Source: Trametes villosa (Eukaryota; Basidiomycota; Agaricomycetes; Polyporales; Polyporaceae). Taken from it: 64,000 bases of DNA. Where the stretch lies: the NCBI GenBank assembly GCA_002964805.2, contig PUDQ02000123.1, positions 1 to 64,000 on the forward strand, read 5' to 3'. The notes under the pieces are model-generated. The model saw only the letters and a program-made list of their open reading frames with translations. It was not told where the DNA came from and did not search any database. Below are positions 31,104 to 41,723 of this stretch, piece by piece; position 1 is the stretch's first letter; every line of letters begins with the position of its first letter. Made by a program: the position numbers and the translations under genes.

Positions 31104-33999
31104 ATGTCCCCAGCTACCACCAGAAGCTCCCGCATCCGCGCGCCCCTGCTACGGGTGCCGACCCGTCCCCCTTCCGTCGTGTCGCGCTCACCTACCCCCA
31201 CCCCGATGCCGAAGAAAGGCCCCAAGAAGCCGGTCGTCCTCGTCGGCGACGCGCCCACCTCGTACGCCGAGGCCGTCGTCAGGCCCAGGACGCCGGAGGC
31301 TGTGAGAGATGGCAGCACGGAGCCCGCCAGCGTAAGCCTCCCCGCCGGGGAAACACATCGCATCCTGACACAAGTAACAGGAAGCACCTGGGCCAGCCAA
31401 CGCCGGAAGACAGGAGAAGGCTGGATGCACTGAGGACACGGCCGCCGAGAGCAACCCGGCTGACGCGCTGGACACTATGGGAGTGAGTGGCACGTGGCAC
31501 CACGCCCCAGGAGATCGAGCTGACACCCGCCCAGGGAGAAGAAGTAGGCCCGCACGCGATGCACCCCCCTGTCGGGGCGGAAGCGGACGCGACGGAGGTA
31601 CCGGGCGATGCGGGAGGGGCCTGGCAGACGCAGCAGACCGGGCTGGAAGGCCTGCCGCAGCTCACGTCCTTGGACGTCTACGACGACTCGCTCATCGCGG
31701 ACGCGGCCGGGCACACCACGCCTCGAGGGCCCGGCGAAGTCGACACCAGCCGCACGCCGAGATCCCCAGGCCTCTCGAACCTCTCCGTCCACGGAGACGA
31801 GAGCGTGTCTACCGGGGTAGTCATGGACTGCATTGCGGACCACCTCGACCTAGGAGGAAGAGTGGAGGACCTCGTAACCGACAAGATCGATCGGTACGGA
31901 AACCCGCTCCCTGGCCACGAGAAGCTGCAACAGCCGGAGCCTAGCAGAAAGCGCCAACGGGTGGAGGCAGACGCAGACAAGAGCGACCCCCCCGTGCCGA
32001 AAGCGGTGAGCATACGCTTCAGAAAGCACAAGGACGTCCCCACTCCGCGCTCCAAAGCGCGCAGGGCCAGCATGTTTGTGGACGGATGGAGGAGGGACGT
32101 GTGCGAGGCGGAGCCGGAGCAAGCCCTCCAAGGGATCGCCGAGACTGAGCCGCAGGAGAACGAGGACTCCCCAGAGGTGCCAATGCCCGACGCACCGGCC
32201 ATCCGCCCGGTGAGCATCGAAGTAAACGACATGGACGTCCCCGAACTAAAACTCCCGCCCCCGCAGCCCTCGCCGCACCTCCGCGACGAGGACTATGCGA
32301 CACCATCTAAGGACAGGGCGCGGGTGGCCACGTCCCAGGACGCCACATTGCTGCACCAGCCGCTGACCGATGAACGGCACGGAGGAGAGGACATGGCCGT
32401 CGATCCGCCCCAGGAGCACGCCCACGACGCCCCGCTCGGAGGCGTGAATACCACCGCGAGCACGGCGAGCGACCTGGGCGCCCCCTCCCAGCTAGGCAGG
32501 AGGAGCGCCGCCTCAGACGAAAGCGACGCGCAGCCGCCCCAGGCCCGAATGGCCCCGCTCCTCCCTTCTGTCCTCCGAGTCAGGAGACCCGCAACCCCGT
32601 ACCCTGGCAGACCCGGCTCCCCGGCCGCCCTTCTGTCCTCCGAGTCAGGAGACCCGCAACCCCGTACCCTGGCAGACCCGGCTCCCCGGCCGCCGCCAGA
32701 CCCGACAGCGTGCAGCCAGCAGCCGTACAGTGGGGCGTGGACAGCGGCAGAGAAGGCACTCCCCAAATGCAGCCGGTCGACCCACCACAGCAAACCCCGG
32801 CGCCGCGAGCCACGCCGACGCCGAGCAAGGGCTTCCCCACCATCCACCTCCCGCACCCCGAGGCACTAATCGAGGGTCTCGACCCCCAGCGGGTCGCCGA
32901 TATCTTCGACGAAGAAGAGACGTCCCTCCTGCTCGACGTCTGGAACACGAAGGCGCCGAGGCCGGGGCAGGCTGCCCCCCTCACGGGAGCTCTAACCAAG
33001 GCGGTACAAGAGGAGACGGGCGAAGAAGACTTCGTCATCATCGCCCCCGAACCGGAGAAAGCAGCGGACGGCACGCCGATCGGCGCGCCGCGGGCTTGGA
33101 CGATCCGAGGCCTCTCCATAGGCGGGATGGAGAAGGTGAAGATCAGACAAGTGATCTCTTACCCCGAGGTCACCTTCTCCGTGCACGACAAGGACCTCGC
33201 CCTCCCGTACTACCTAGTCACGGTGGGCCCCTTCTGCCACAACAAACGCGACGACGTCAAGACGACGGTGGAGACGACTTTCGCAGGCAGCCTCATCCGC
33301 CCGGCGATTGTCGATTTCGTGACCAACAACACCGCCTACCACCACTACCGGTCGCCGGACGAGGCCGCCAATGCGGTCCTGGCGACAATCGACGTTCGGG
33401 TCGACGTCCTCGGAAACGAGAACCACATGGCGGTCATCTTCTGTGCATCCCCTGCCGGGACAGCCGAAGAATGGGTGGCGTGGCGCAACCACGTCATGAC
33501 GGTGCCCTTCTCCAGCAGGCTCAACCCGGAGACCTACGCCAAGCCCATCGAGATCTGCGCGGGCTGCCACTCGGCCGACCACGCCACCCACCGCTGCCCC
33601 TTCCCGACGATCCCGGGATGGAACACCCCGGAGCCGGGCTGCGGAAGGTACGGAGTCCCGGCAGCCGTGGCCCCGACGCCCACCCAGAACGCCCGCCACG
33701 GGTTCCCCGCTCAGACAGGACACACGAGCTACGGGGGATACAACAACGCCACCAGCACCGGCGGCAACCACGCGCAGCCTTACACCGGACAAGCGAGGAG
33801 GGACACGCAGCACCCACTGTCGGGACACAGCGCAACCTAGGGGGGGCAGAGCGGAGGCCCGCCTAGGGGAGGCAGAGGCAGAGGACACACGGGGCCAGCT
33901 GGAAGAGGTATGAGGGGCCGCGGAGCTGGGCCGAATGTGCAGCCTGGAGGCTACACCACATACGCCCGCGGAGGTGGAGCATCCGCCCCCGGCTTCTGA
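31104..33999 (+). pseudogene. LINE ORF1 (gag-like), broken
   Basis: Gag-like ORF1 proteins of fungal LINEs bind the element RNA. N-terminus 31104-31433 carries PKKGPKKPVVLVGDAPTSYAEAV, typical of such starts. The main body is open 31487-32695 in one frame, after a TGA at 31484, and continues in a second frame to TAG 33838-33840. The frame change is explained exactly by a 65-bp tandem duplication (32566-32695). The second half has a conserved core (AWTIRGLSIGGMEKVKIRQ; LPYYLVTVGPFCHNKRDDVK) and a zinc-knuckle-like ICAGCHSADHATHRC. After the TAG the same frame runs 52 more codons of RGG/GRGRG tail to TGA 33997-33999, so the TAG is probably a mutation. Coordinates cover the inferred whole ORF1. 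Confidence 0.75.
32566..32695 (+). repeat. 65-bp tandem duplication inside ORF1
   Basis: Two adjacent 65-bp copies starting TTCTGTCCTCCGAGTCAGGA (32566-32630 and 32631-32695), differing only at the last base. 65 is not a multiple of three, and this shift equals the offset between the two halves of ORF1. Confidence 0.9.
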
Positions 34000-34422
34000 T
34001 CAGTAGCTACGCCCGACAATGACTTTCAGATGTATGCCTCTGTAGGACCAGGCCCAGTACGCCCAATATGATCTTGCTGTTCCCGCCACCAAAAGCCTGC
34101 ATAGAAGAAACAGAGCCCACGCCATGGGATACAGAACAAGCACACGCAAAGAAAGCAAGCCTGAAAACACTGAGCCCGCCGAAACAACAGATAGCCGGTG
34201 GCGCCCCCCAGCATACGCGCACGACGGCTCGGACTGCGGAGATTTCGGCACCTCCCAGGGCGTGTGGCGGAGAAAGATGCAGCCCGGCACGACGCGCGCC
34301 CCGCAAGCGATCGCGTCGCGCATCCTCTCCACCCCGCCACTTGCTAATACTGCGGGCCCGCACCTGCCTGCTCGCTCCGCACCACGCCCCAGTCGGCGCG
34401 TAAACTCAGCACGCCTAGAGCC
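34000..34422 (+). other. LINE spacer after ORF1, left of the nested element
   Basis: Non-coding and T-poor. It continues at 37023 on the other side of the nested element. Confidence 0.5.
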
Positions 34423-34429
34423 GACTGCG

Positions 34430-37015
34430 CACAAGCTGTGGTAGTTATATTATATCATTGACCGTCAATTGGCCCAGAGCGCATTACATTAAAGTCCGTA
34501 GGGTTCCTATTGTATCATTTTCCGGCCGCTCCCCGGGCTAGTAGCCCCCGGGCACCTGCCAAATACGGCCGGTTTCGGCGGGTGGCTGCTTATCAGCCCC
34601 GGCTTTCTTATCTCTTGTTGATAGCATGCTAATCTCATCTCTCCCGGGCTCTCGGCCATCCACCAGGCGTGGGAATCCTGGCGCCTCAGCTCTCGGCTGA
34701 GAACCACCCCGATTAGGCAGGTTCTCCTCTTCCCTCCTCTCTTGGGCAGCTCTCTCCCTCTGTATCTCGCTCGTTTCGCGGCCGATTTGCCTCGCAAGTG
34801 GCTCTATTTGTTCACATTACAAAGGGCTTCAATAAGCCCCAATAGCGCGAATTCATACGGTGCGTACTGATGCCGCTATACAGTGTACAAGTAGGCCCAA
34901 TCAGGCGACGCGATCTGGGCGATATCTCGCCCGTTTCGCGTCGCCCCGGGGCGCACTTGGACTTCCCAGAAAGCTGCGGAACAGGTCTTTCTGGAGAGCC
35001 CAGGCGCGCGCAAATCGGCCCAGTGGTTGGGATTCTGCGCTCCGCCCATCCAGGGCAGGAGCAGAGAATCACCTCCTGGGCTGCAGATTGCTCATTTCGC
35101 CATAGATCCAGCTGAAACTGTGTACAGGCTCTCAAAACACGATGGGCACCCGCTCATCCGACTTACCAGCCCGAGGAAGGCATCCAGAAAGCGCCAGATA
35201 GCCTCGTCTTGGGGCCTGTCCCCAGGACGACGGTTTGCTTGATATCTCAGGGACGCGGGCGCGCGCCGCGACGAAACACATATCCCCGGAAAGCTGCTGA
35301 ACGCAGCTTTCCGTCGGTATGCTTTCCGTCGCGATCCGACCGCTGGAACTCTCGCTGATGCGACATGCCTCTCCCCACCCCCTCCTCCCTTTCCCTCCCC
35401 TACTGCTCACCCAATTCTTGCCCGTTTCGCTTCGTTCAAGCCTTCTATTTCTCATATCATGTGGCACAATCGTTCAGTGGAATGCGATCAGTACCATGAT
35501 CCCTGGATCTTGTGTGCCGGCCTTATCAGTGGCTGCAGATGTCTCTAGGTGAGTAACACGATCCCCGGCCCGTTTCGTACCCGATAAGCGTGCTGAACGC
35601 GGACTACAGTAGACATCCATTAGGGCTACGTATGTACCAAAAGGCTAAGGCATACGAGCTCCCATGATGGAGCTATGAGGGGATCTCCTCGGGGAGGGCT
35701 CAGCCACAGGCCGTCTTAAGACGGTCTCGGTGGCTGCCCCAGGCTCACATGCAGTACAGCAGTGCTAGGAGCTCCTTACTACTGTAAAATACATATCTCT
35801 ACGAGTTCATACCCGATTGACATGGTTTAAAATGCGTTGAGTAGCTGTGGTATAGTACTATGTAAGCTAACCATTCGTTCCTTGGTGCATGCCCTCTATC
35901 ATTAGCCAGGGAGGAATGTATCTATCACCTATCAGTGCAGAGGAATAAATATATAGATTGTGGCGATCTGGAGGGATATCTAGACATACAGAGTGCTACA
36001 ATATGTACAGGAGAGGTCCATAAGGCCTGGGAGCGGGTATATGGGCGTTGGAGGGGGATCCTGGAAGAAGGAAGGGAAGGAGAGGGGGAGGATGGGACGG
36101 CGAGGTGAAGAGAGAACTGTGCAATAACGGGCGGTCGGATCGCCACAGCAAGCATACCGACGGAAAGCTGCGTTCAGCAGCTTTCCGGGGATATGCGTGC
36201 GGTGGCGACGCGCGTCTTGGTGCCCGAGATATCAAGCAAACCGTCGTCCTGGAGCTGGGCCCCAGGACGAGATTGTCTGGCGGGTTTTTCATGGGATATC
36301 TGTGCTGAAAAGTCCTATTAGCACATCAACATCGTGTTTTAGAGGGATATACAACGTGTGGACGGTATACATTCCGAATTGGGTGAGATCTGCTAGATGG
36401 GCGGAGCGCAGAATCCCAACCACTGGGTCGATTTGCGCGCGCCCGGGCTTGCCAGAAAGCCCTGTTCAGCAGCTTTCTGGGAAGCCCAAGTGCGCCCCGG
36501 GGCGACGCGAGACGGGCGAGATATCGCCCGGATCGCGTCGCCCTAGGTGGGCTAGTTGCACAGGACATAGCAGGATCAATACTTACCGCATTTCTTGCGT
36601 GTCCGCGGATCCTTGTAGCCCTATACGATGCGAACAAATCGAGCCATTTGCGAGGCGAATCGAACCAGAGGCAAGCGAGATATCGAGGAGGTAAGCTGCC
36701 TAGGGGTGGAGGTAGAGGTATCCCTGCCTAATCGGGGAGGTGGCCAGCCGAGAGTCAGAGCGCCGGTGTTCCCGCGCCACCTGAGTGGCCGGTAGCCCGG
36801 GAGAGATGAGATTAGCTCGTTATCACCAAGAGATAAGAGCCCCGGGGGCTGATAAGCAGCCACCCGCGGAAACCGGCCCCATTAGGCAGGTGCCGGTGGC
36901 TCACCGGACCTTTCGGCGGGGGAACGTATTACATTAGGAACCCCTACGGTTCCTAATGTAATGCGCTCTGGGCCATTTGACGGTTTGTATTATATCAGAA
37001 CTACCACAGCTGCTG
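34430..37015. mobile_element. Foldback element copy 2, nested in the LINE
   Basis: The same 2,586-bp element as 13961-16546, in the same orientation, at constant offset 20,469 with no net indel; the short ORFs are identical in sequence. It is flanked by the 7-bp duplication GACTGCG (34423-34429 and 37016-37022). The duplicated bases and flanks are LINE sequence, so it inserted into the LINE. Arms: about 34430-35414 and 36059-37015. No transposase. Confidence 0.9.
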
Positions 37016-37022
37016 GACTGCG

Positions 37023-37769
37023 CGCAAAAGACTGAATCCTCACTCTCGGAGTGCGCCCCCCTAGTGCCCCGGCGCCTAGCCAAATCGTAGGCTCTGCCTA
37101 GCCCCGCTCCCCTCGCAGCGACCGAGTGTTTTTGCGCCTAGCCTAACCCTCGACGCGCATCCCCACCGCGTGACATGCGCCCCCATTAGTCGCCTCCAGC
37201 ACGCAAACGGATACCGAATGGCTGCTAACTGCTACCTAGGCGACGATCTACCATGTACACCCATGCGTGTACCCGCCCACGCCTGTCAACACCCCCGCTG
37301 CGCCCGCCCGCCGCAGGCCGACCGCCGAGACACTGTGCCCGCACGAGCGCGGCGCGCGAAGCTGGGACAGGACACAAAGCGCGCGCCCGTCAAGGGGAAA
37401 AGCGCGTGGCGTGAACACCGAACGACGGGGACAGTACCTCGCACGGAAACGACGAAGAATAGACGAACGAACGGCGCGGCGCGCGGCAGATGAGATGCTG
37501 TGTCGGACACATACGAAGATACCCACCCCCTGACCAGGGTCTATGCGTCGAAGGGGCCCACCAGCGAGAGCCCCGGTAAACGCAAGGTCGGCGGCGGGCC
37601 CAAATACACTGACCACACGGGACAGGAAAGCCCGCCGTCCCCCCCCAGACAGCGGTAGCCTATTCAGGCTTGCAGTGAACCGCGCCGAGAGGCTGAAGCA
37701 CGCAAGTTGGCTGGACAACGACCGGGCATAACTGCGCCGAGCTGTAGGTGAAAACAGACACTGGCGGGT
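37023..37769 (+). other. LINE spacer before ORF2
   Basis: About 750 bp, no + strand coding seen. It includes a C-tract followed by AGACAGCGGTAGCCTATTC (about 37648), nearly the same as the sequence at about 24480 in the 5' leader. Confidence 0.5.
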
Positions 37770-40700
37770 ATGGCTGTAGCCGCCAGGAAGAAATCAGCTA
37801 CCACAAACCAACAAAACGATCACAACCACCCAACCACGGAACAACCGAGAACGGCTGAGACTACGCACCTCGGTGGGAGGAGAGCGGACAGTGCTCCCGC
37901 CGTCGGGTCTGGACGCAATGAACCACCCGCTGAGATAGGTGACGGCCCTCCTGCAGTGGCGGGAGGTAGTGGCGAGAGGCATGGGCAAGGCCCGGAACGA
38001 GCTGCTGGCCAGAACGTCCGGGGCGAGCCGCCCAGACATCCGCACAACGGGCGGGTCCCGCGGCGCGGACAATGGGACGGGCGCGGAGAGGAAGGAGGTG
38101 GGGCTGAGGACGGGGGACGCTGCGCGCACGAGAATGATAGGCAAAAGAAGAACAGAGCCAGAGTAAAACTAGCCTCCCTAAACATGAGGGGACAAGGGAA
38201 TGCGAACGCGGACCCGCACGGCGTGAGCGATAAGTGGCTGAGAATAAACCAGCTAGTCAGAGACCACAAAATTGCTATACTGGCGATACAGGAGGCGCAC
38301 CTGTCTCACGAGAAAGTTAATAGCCTAAACACGCTGTTCAGCGCGTCCTTACACATTGTAGGGTCACCGGACCCAACGACGCCGACGGCGGCGCGGGGGG
38401 TGGCCTTCGTCGTAAATAAGAGGATAGTGGACGTTGAGAAGGTGTCGGAGCGGGAAGTTTGCCCAGGGAGAGCAATGGTCCTGAAACTAGAGTGGGGCGC
38501 GGTAGGCAGCCTGACAGTTCTAAACGTGTACGCACCAAACCCCGTGGCAGAGAACGCTGCTTTCTGGAGACAGCTGTCGACGTCGATGCGAGAGGCAGGC
38601 GCGGCCAAACCCGATGTCCTTCTAGGCGATTTCAACGTTGTAGAGGATCCAATAGATAGGCTACCGACCCGGCCGGACGCCGAACCACAAATGGCGGCTC
38701 TGGCGGACCTGAGGAACTCGTGGCAAATGATAGACGGGTGGAGGCAAGCGGCGCAGAACGAAAAGGCGTACACGTACCTACAGGAAAGCACCGGCAGCCA
38801 GTCTAGAATTGACTGGATATACATGCCGAGGCGGTTGGCGGACAGAGCAGCCGACTGGGAAATACAAGGGACGGGGCTGAAAACCGACCACAGAATGGTC
38901 TCGTGCTCGATAGCCAATTACAGCGCGCCCTTCGTGGGTATGGGAAGGTGGACTATGCCCAGACACCTAGTCAAAGACCCAGACTTCCTCGCAAAAGCAT
39001 GCGAAATGGGCATTCAGCTGCAGGGAAAGCTGTCAGCTTGCGGACCGAGGACGACAGAAAACAACCCACAGGTGCACTATGGGGAGTACAAGGAACAGCT
39101 AAGACTGTATGCGAGAGAAAGGACAAAGCAGCTGTGCGCAAAATGGGACCTCAAGATAGAAGAGCTCCAAGGAAAAATTAAAGCGGCCCTCAACGATACT
39201 GCACAGAGGCAGAGTCTGCCAGAGGAGGAGAGGGTAGCCACGGCGGCCCTACTGCAAAAGAAGCTCGCAAAACTAGAAGAAAAACGCTTCGAGAAACACC
39301 GCCAGAACCTCCACGCGAAGCAATGGGTGGAAGGAGAAACCATGACGAAATTCTGGGTCAAACAAGGGCGCGAAGACGCACCGCACACACCTTTCTTCGA
39401 GCTTAGGACCGGGGACCCCATGGCGCCCACTTTCGTAAGCACGTCGAGTGGGATGGCGGAAGTCGCAAGGGCGCACTATGACAGGATCCAGGTCGACGAC
39501 GAGGAAGACCTAGACAAACCGCACGCGGATGCAATACGCGAAGCCGTCAGCCCGGCACGCGCAAAACTCACCACGGCGGAGAAAGGAGCGCTGGGGGAAA
39601 ACCTGAAAATTGACGAGGTTATTGAATCGCTAGTAACGGCCGCCAAAGAAAAAGCCGCCGGGCTCGACGGCCTCCCCGCAGAGCTATGGCAGACAATGCA
39701 CGCGAAGTTCGTCAAGGATGCGAAGGCCGGAAAGCCGGCCTTCAACATCGCCGGCGTGCTCAAAACCCTCTACAACGACATCGAGAAACACGGAGTCAGA
39801 GCGGCGTCCCCCTTCGCCCAGGGGTGGATCTGCCCGATCTACAAAAAAGGAGACAAAAGAGACATAGTAAACTACAGACCGATCACGGTCCTCAACGCCG
39901 ACTACAAGATCTTCACGAAGGCGCTCTCCAACAAACTGGCAGGAGTGATAGGCACCATCGTCCATCCCGACCAGGCAGGGTTCGTGCGTGCAAGGAAGAT
40001 ACACGACAATATAAAACTCACCAAACTAGTCATTGACCTCGCCGAAGCGGAAGAGATAGAGGGCGCGATCATAGCCCTGGACCAAGAAAAAGCCTACGAC
40101 AAAATTAACCATCAGTATCTATGGGATGCGCTAGAAAACGCTAACTTCCCCACCCGCTTCATAAACACGATCAAGAGCCTATACGTAGCGGCAACGAGCG
40201 CCGTGATGCTGAACGGAATAGTCAGTAAACACTTCGCAATCACAAGGGGCGTCAGGCAGGGGGACCCCCTGTCCTGCCTGCTCTTTAACATAGCAATAGA
40301 ACCCCTGGCGTGCGCCCTAAGATCGTCAAACCTAAGAGGCATCACGATCCCCGGGGTAGCTGAGAGACTGATAGCGACCCTCTTCGCGGATGACACGACG
40401 GTTTTCCTCAGCGCCGCGGATGACTACAGCTGCCTGCAGACCGTCCTGGACAGGTGGTGCATGGGAGCAAGGGCACGTTTCAATGGCGAAAAAACGGAGG
40501 TCATCCCAATAGGGCCAGAAGCGTACAGGACGGCCGTCAAGAACCGGCGGGAACTGAGAAACGGCGAAAACGCACTCCCAATCGGAGTAAAGATCGCCGG
40601 GGATGGTGACCCAGTCCGAACCCTAGGCGCGTGGGTCGGCAACAGGATCGAGCAGACGGCGCTATGGACCAAAATCACAAAAACAATCGAAGAAAACCTG

Positions 40701-41723
40701 CACAGATGGGACAAAAGGAACCCCTCTATGCAAGGGAGACGTCTAATCGTGAACATGGAGATAGGAGGACGCACCCAGTACCTGGCGAGAGTACAAGGAA
40801 TGCCCAGGGCGACCGAGGATGCCCTGGAAAGGATGGCGGCGAACTTCATGTGGGGGGGCGCATCCAGGCCGAGGGTTGCAAAAACGGCGCTCATGGAGCC
40901 GGTCGGAAGGGGCGGCCTCGGGCTGCTGGACGTCAAAGCTAGAAATGAAGCAATTGAAATAATGTGGTTAAAAGGATACCTAGACATAGCAGAGCACAGA
41001 CCTAAGTGGGCCTTCGTAGCGGACGCACTGATGGCCAGGGCCCTGGCGGCCGACTCCAAGGGTGTCGACAGAGAGGCAAGGGTCAACACTTTCCTACAAA
41101 CATGGAAAGTAAGTACGAGGGCCGCAGCCGGGCTGCCCGGTGACCTGATAAGAATGGTGAAAGCAGCCAAGAAGCACAACCTGAGGCTGGACGCGCCGAA
41201 CCCGAAAAAGGAGCTACAAAACATCCTCCCCATCTGGTACCACTTGGGTGCCGCCCCCGGAAGAAAGACGGAAAACAGTAAACCGAGCCGATGCCTGAGA
41301 CAGAACCACGGCGTCACCACGGTGGTGGCATGTGCAATAGTTGCCGGAAGGCTAAGAGCCGGCACTGACCACAGGCCGAACACAAACTGCAGCTGCAACG
41401 ACTGCGACGACGACCGGACGAGGAAAGGCTGCACGCACCCGCACAAGTGCGCAATCGCCGCAAAGAAAGCCGTGGAGAAATTAAACGACAAGTGGCGCCC
41501 CAGGGAATTGGACGTAACGGACGACGGCCTCAGCCTAACCCCGAGAGGAGAAGAGCGAACCACGACGCTGCCGCCGAAGACGGGGACATGCTCTTCGACC
41601 CCACGGGGACGCAATCCGCCCCGGTCGCCTCAGCGTTTAGGATTTTCTGCGACGAGGGCCCGCCCGGAGGACACCCGACACGTAGGCCCCCCCGGCCCTT
41701 CCGCGTCGCGAGCGAAAGTGTGA
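37770..41723 (+). CDS. LINE ORF2: APE-type endonuclease and reverse transcriptase, 1317 aa
   Basis: Nicks target DNA and copies the element RNA. ATG 37770; residues 1-130 are low-complexity. Endonuclease: N138 (ASLNMRG), E175 (AIQEAHL), D287 and N289 (GDFN), D348 (RIDWIYM), D373 and H374 (TDHR), the full set of exonuclease-endonuclease-phosphatase residues. RT, about 690-930: YRPITVLNADYKIFTKALS, D771 in ALDQEKAYDKIN, GVRQGDPLSCLLFN and LFADD (D874, D875), so the catalytic triad is present. A Cys/His linker (CSCNDCDDD...HPHKC) follows near 1200. Family-like sequence stops after DDGLSLTPRGEE (about residue 1262); the last about 55 residues are out of frame with RNase H, which continues one frame over. 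The polymerase part looks intact. Confidence 0.9.
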   Translation: MAVAARKKSATTNQQNDHNHPTTEQPRTAETTHLGGRRADSAPAVGSGRNEPPAEIGDGPPAVAGGSGERHGQGPERAAGQNVRGEPPRHPHNGRVPRRGQWDGRGEEGGGAEDGGRCAHENDRQKKNRARVKLASLNMRGQGNANADPHGVSDKWLRINQLVRDHKIAILAIQEAHLSHEKVNSLNTLFSASLHIVGSPDPTTPTAARGVAFVVNKRIVDVEKVSEREVCPGRAMVLKLEWGAVGSLTVLNVYAPNPVAENAAFWRQLSTSMREAGAAKPDVLLGDFNVVEDPIDRLPTRPDAEPQMAALADLRNSWQMIDGWRQAAQNEKAYTYLQESTGSQSRIDWIYMPRRLADRAADWEIQGTGLKTDHRMVSCSIANYSAPFVGMGRWTMPRHLVKDPDFLAKACEMGIQLQGKLSACGPRTTENNPQVHYGEYKEQLRLYARERTKQLCAKWDLKIEELQGKIKAALNDTAQRQSLPEEERVATAALLQKKLAKLEEKRFEKHRQNLHAKQWVEGETMTKFWVKQGREDAPHTPFFELRTGDPMAPTFVSTSSGMAEVARAHYDRIQVDDEEDLDKPHADAIREAVSPARAKLTTAEKGALGENLKIDEVIESLVTAAKEKAAGLDGLPAELWQTMHAKFVKDAKAGKPAFNIAGVLKTLYNDIEKHGVRAASPFAQGWICPIYKKGDKRDIVNYRPITVLNADYKIFTKALSNKLAGVIGTIVHPDQAGFVRARKIHDNIKLTKLVIDLAEAEEIEGAIIALDQEKAYDKINHQYLWDALENANFPTRFINTIKSLYVAATSAVMLNGIVSKHFAITRGVRQGDPLSCLLFNIAIEPLACALRSSNLRGITIPGVAERLIATLFADDTTVFLSAADDYSCLQTVLDRWCMGARARFNGEKTEVIPIGPEAYRTAVKNRRELRNGENALPIGVKIAGDGDPVRTLGAWVGNRIEQTALWTKITKTIEENLHRWDKRNPSMQGRRLIVNMEIGGRTQYLARVQGMPRATEDALERMAANFMWGGASRPRVAKTALMEPVGRGGLGLLDVKARNEAIEIMWLKGYLDIAEHRPKWAFVADALMARALAADSKGVDREARVNTFLQTWKVSTRAAAGLPGDLIRMVKAAKKHNLRLDAPNPKKELQNILPIWYHLGAAPGRKTENSKPSRCLRQNHGVTTVVACAIVAGRLRAGTDHRPNTNCSCNDCDDDRTRKGCTHPHKCAIAAKKAVEKLNDKWRPRELDVTDDGLSLTPRGEERTTTLPPKTGTCSSTPRGRNPPRSPQRLGFSATRARPEDTRHVGPPGPSASRAKV

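Noticed and set aside
31477..31944. Alternative + frame over ORF1 (155 codons)
   Set aside because: Arg/Gly/Ala shadow composition; the neighbouring frame carries the ORF1 sequence.
41447..41723. Programmed -1 frameshift site between RT and RNase H
   Set aside because: No X-XXY-YYZ heptamer or clear downstream structure was seen; an indel is the simpler explanation, although it is left as a question in the findings.
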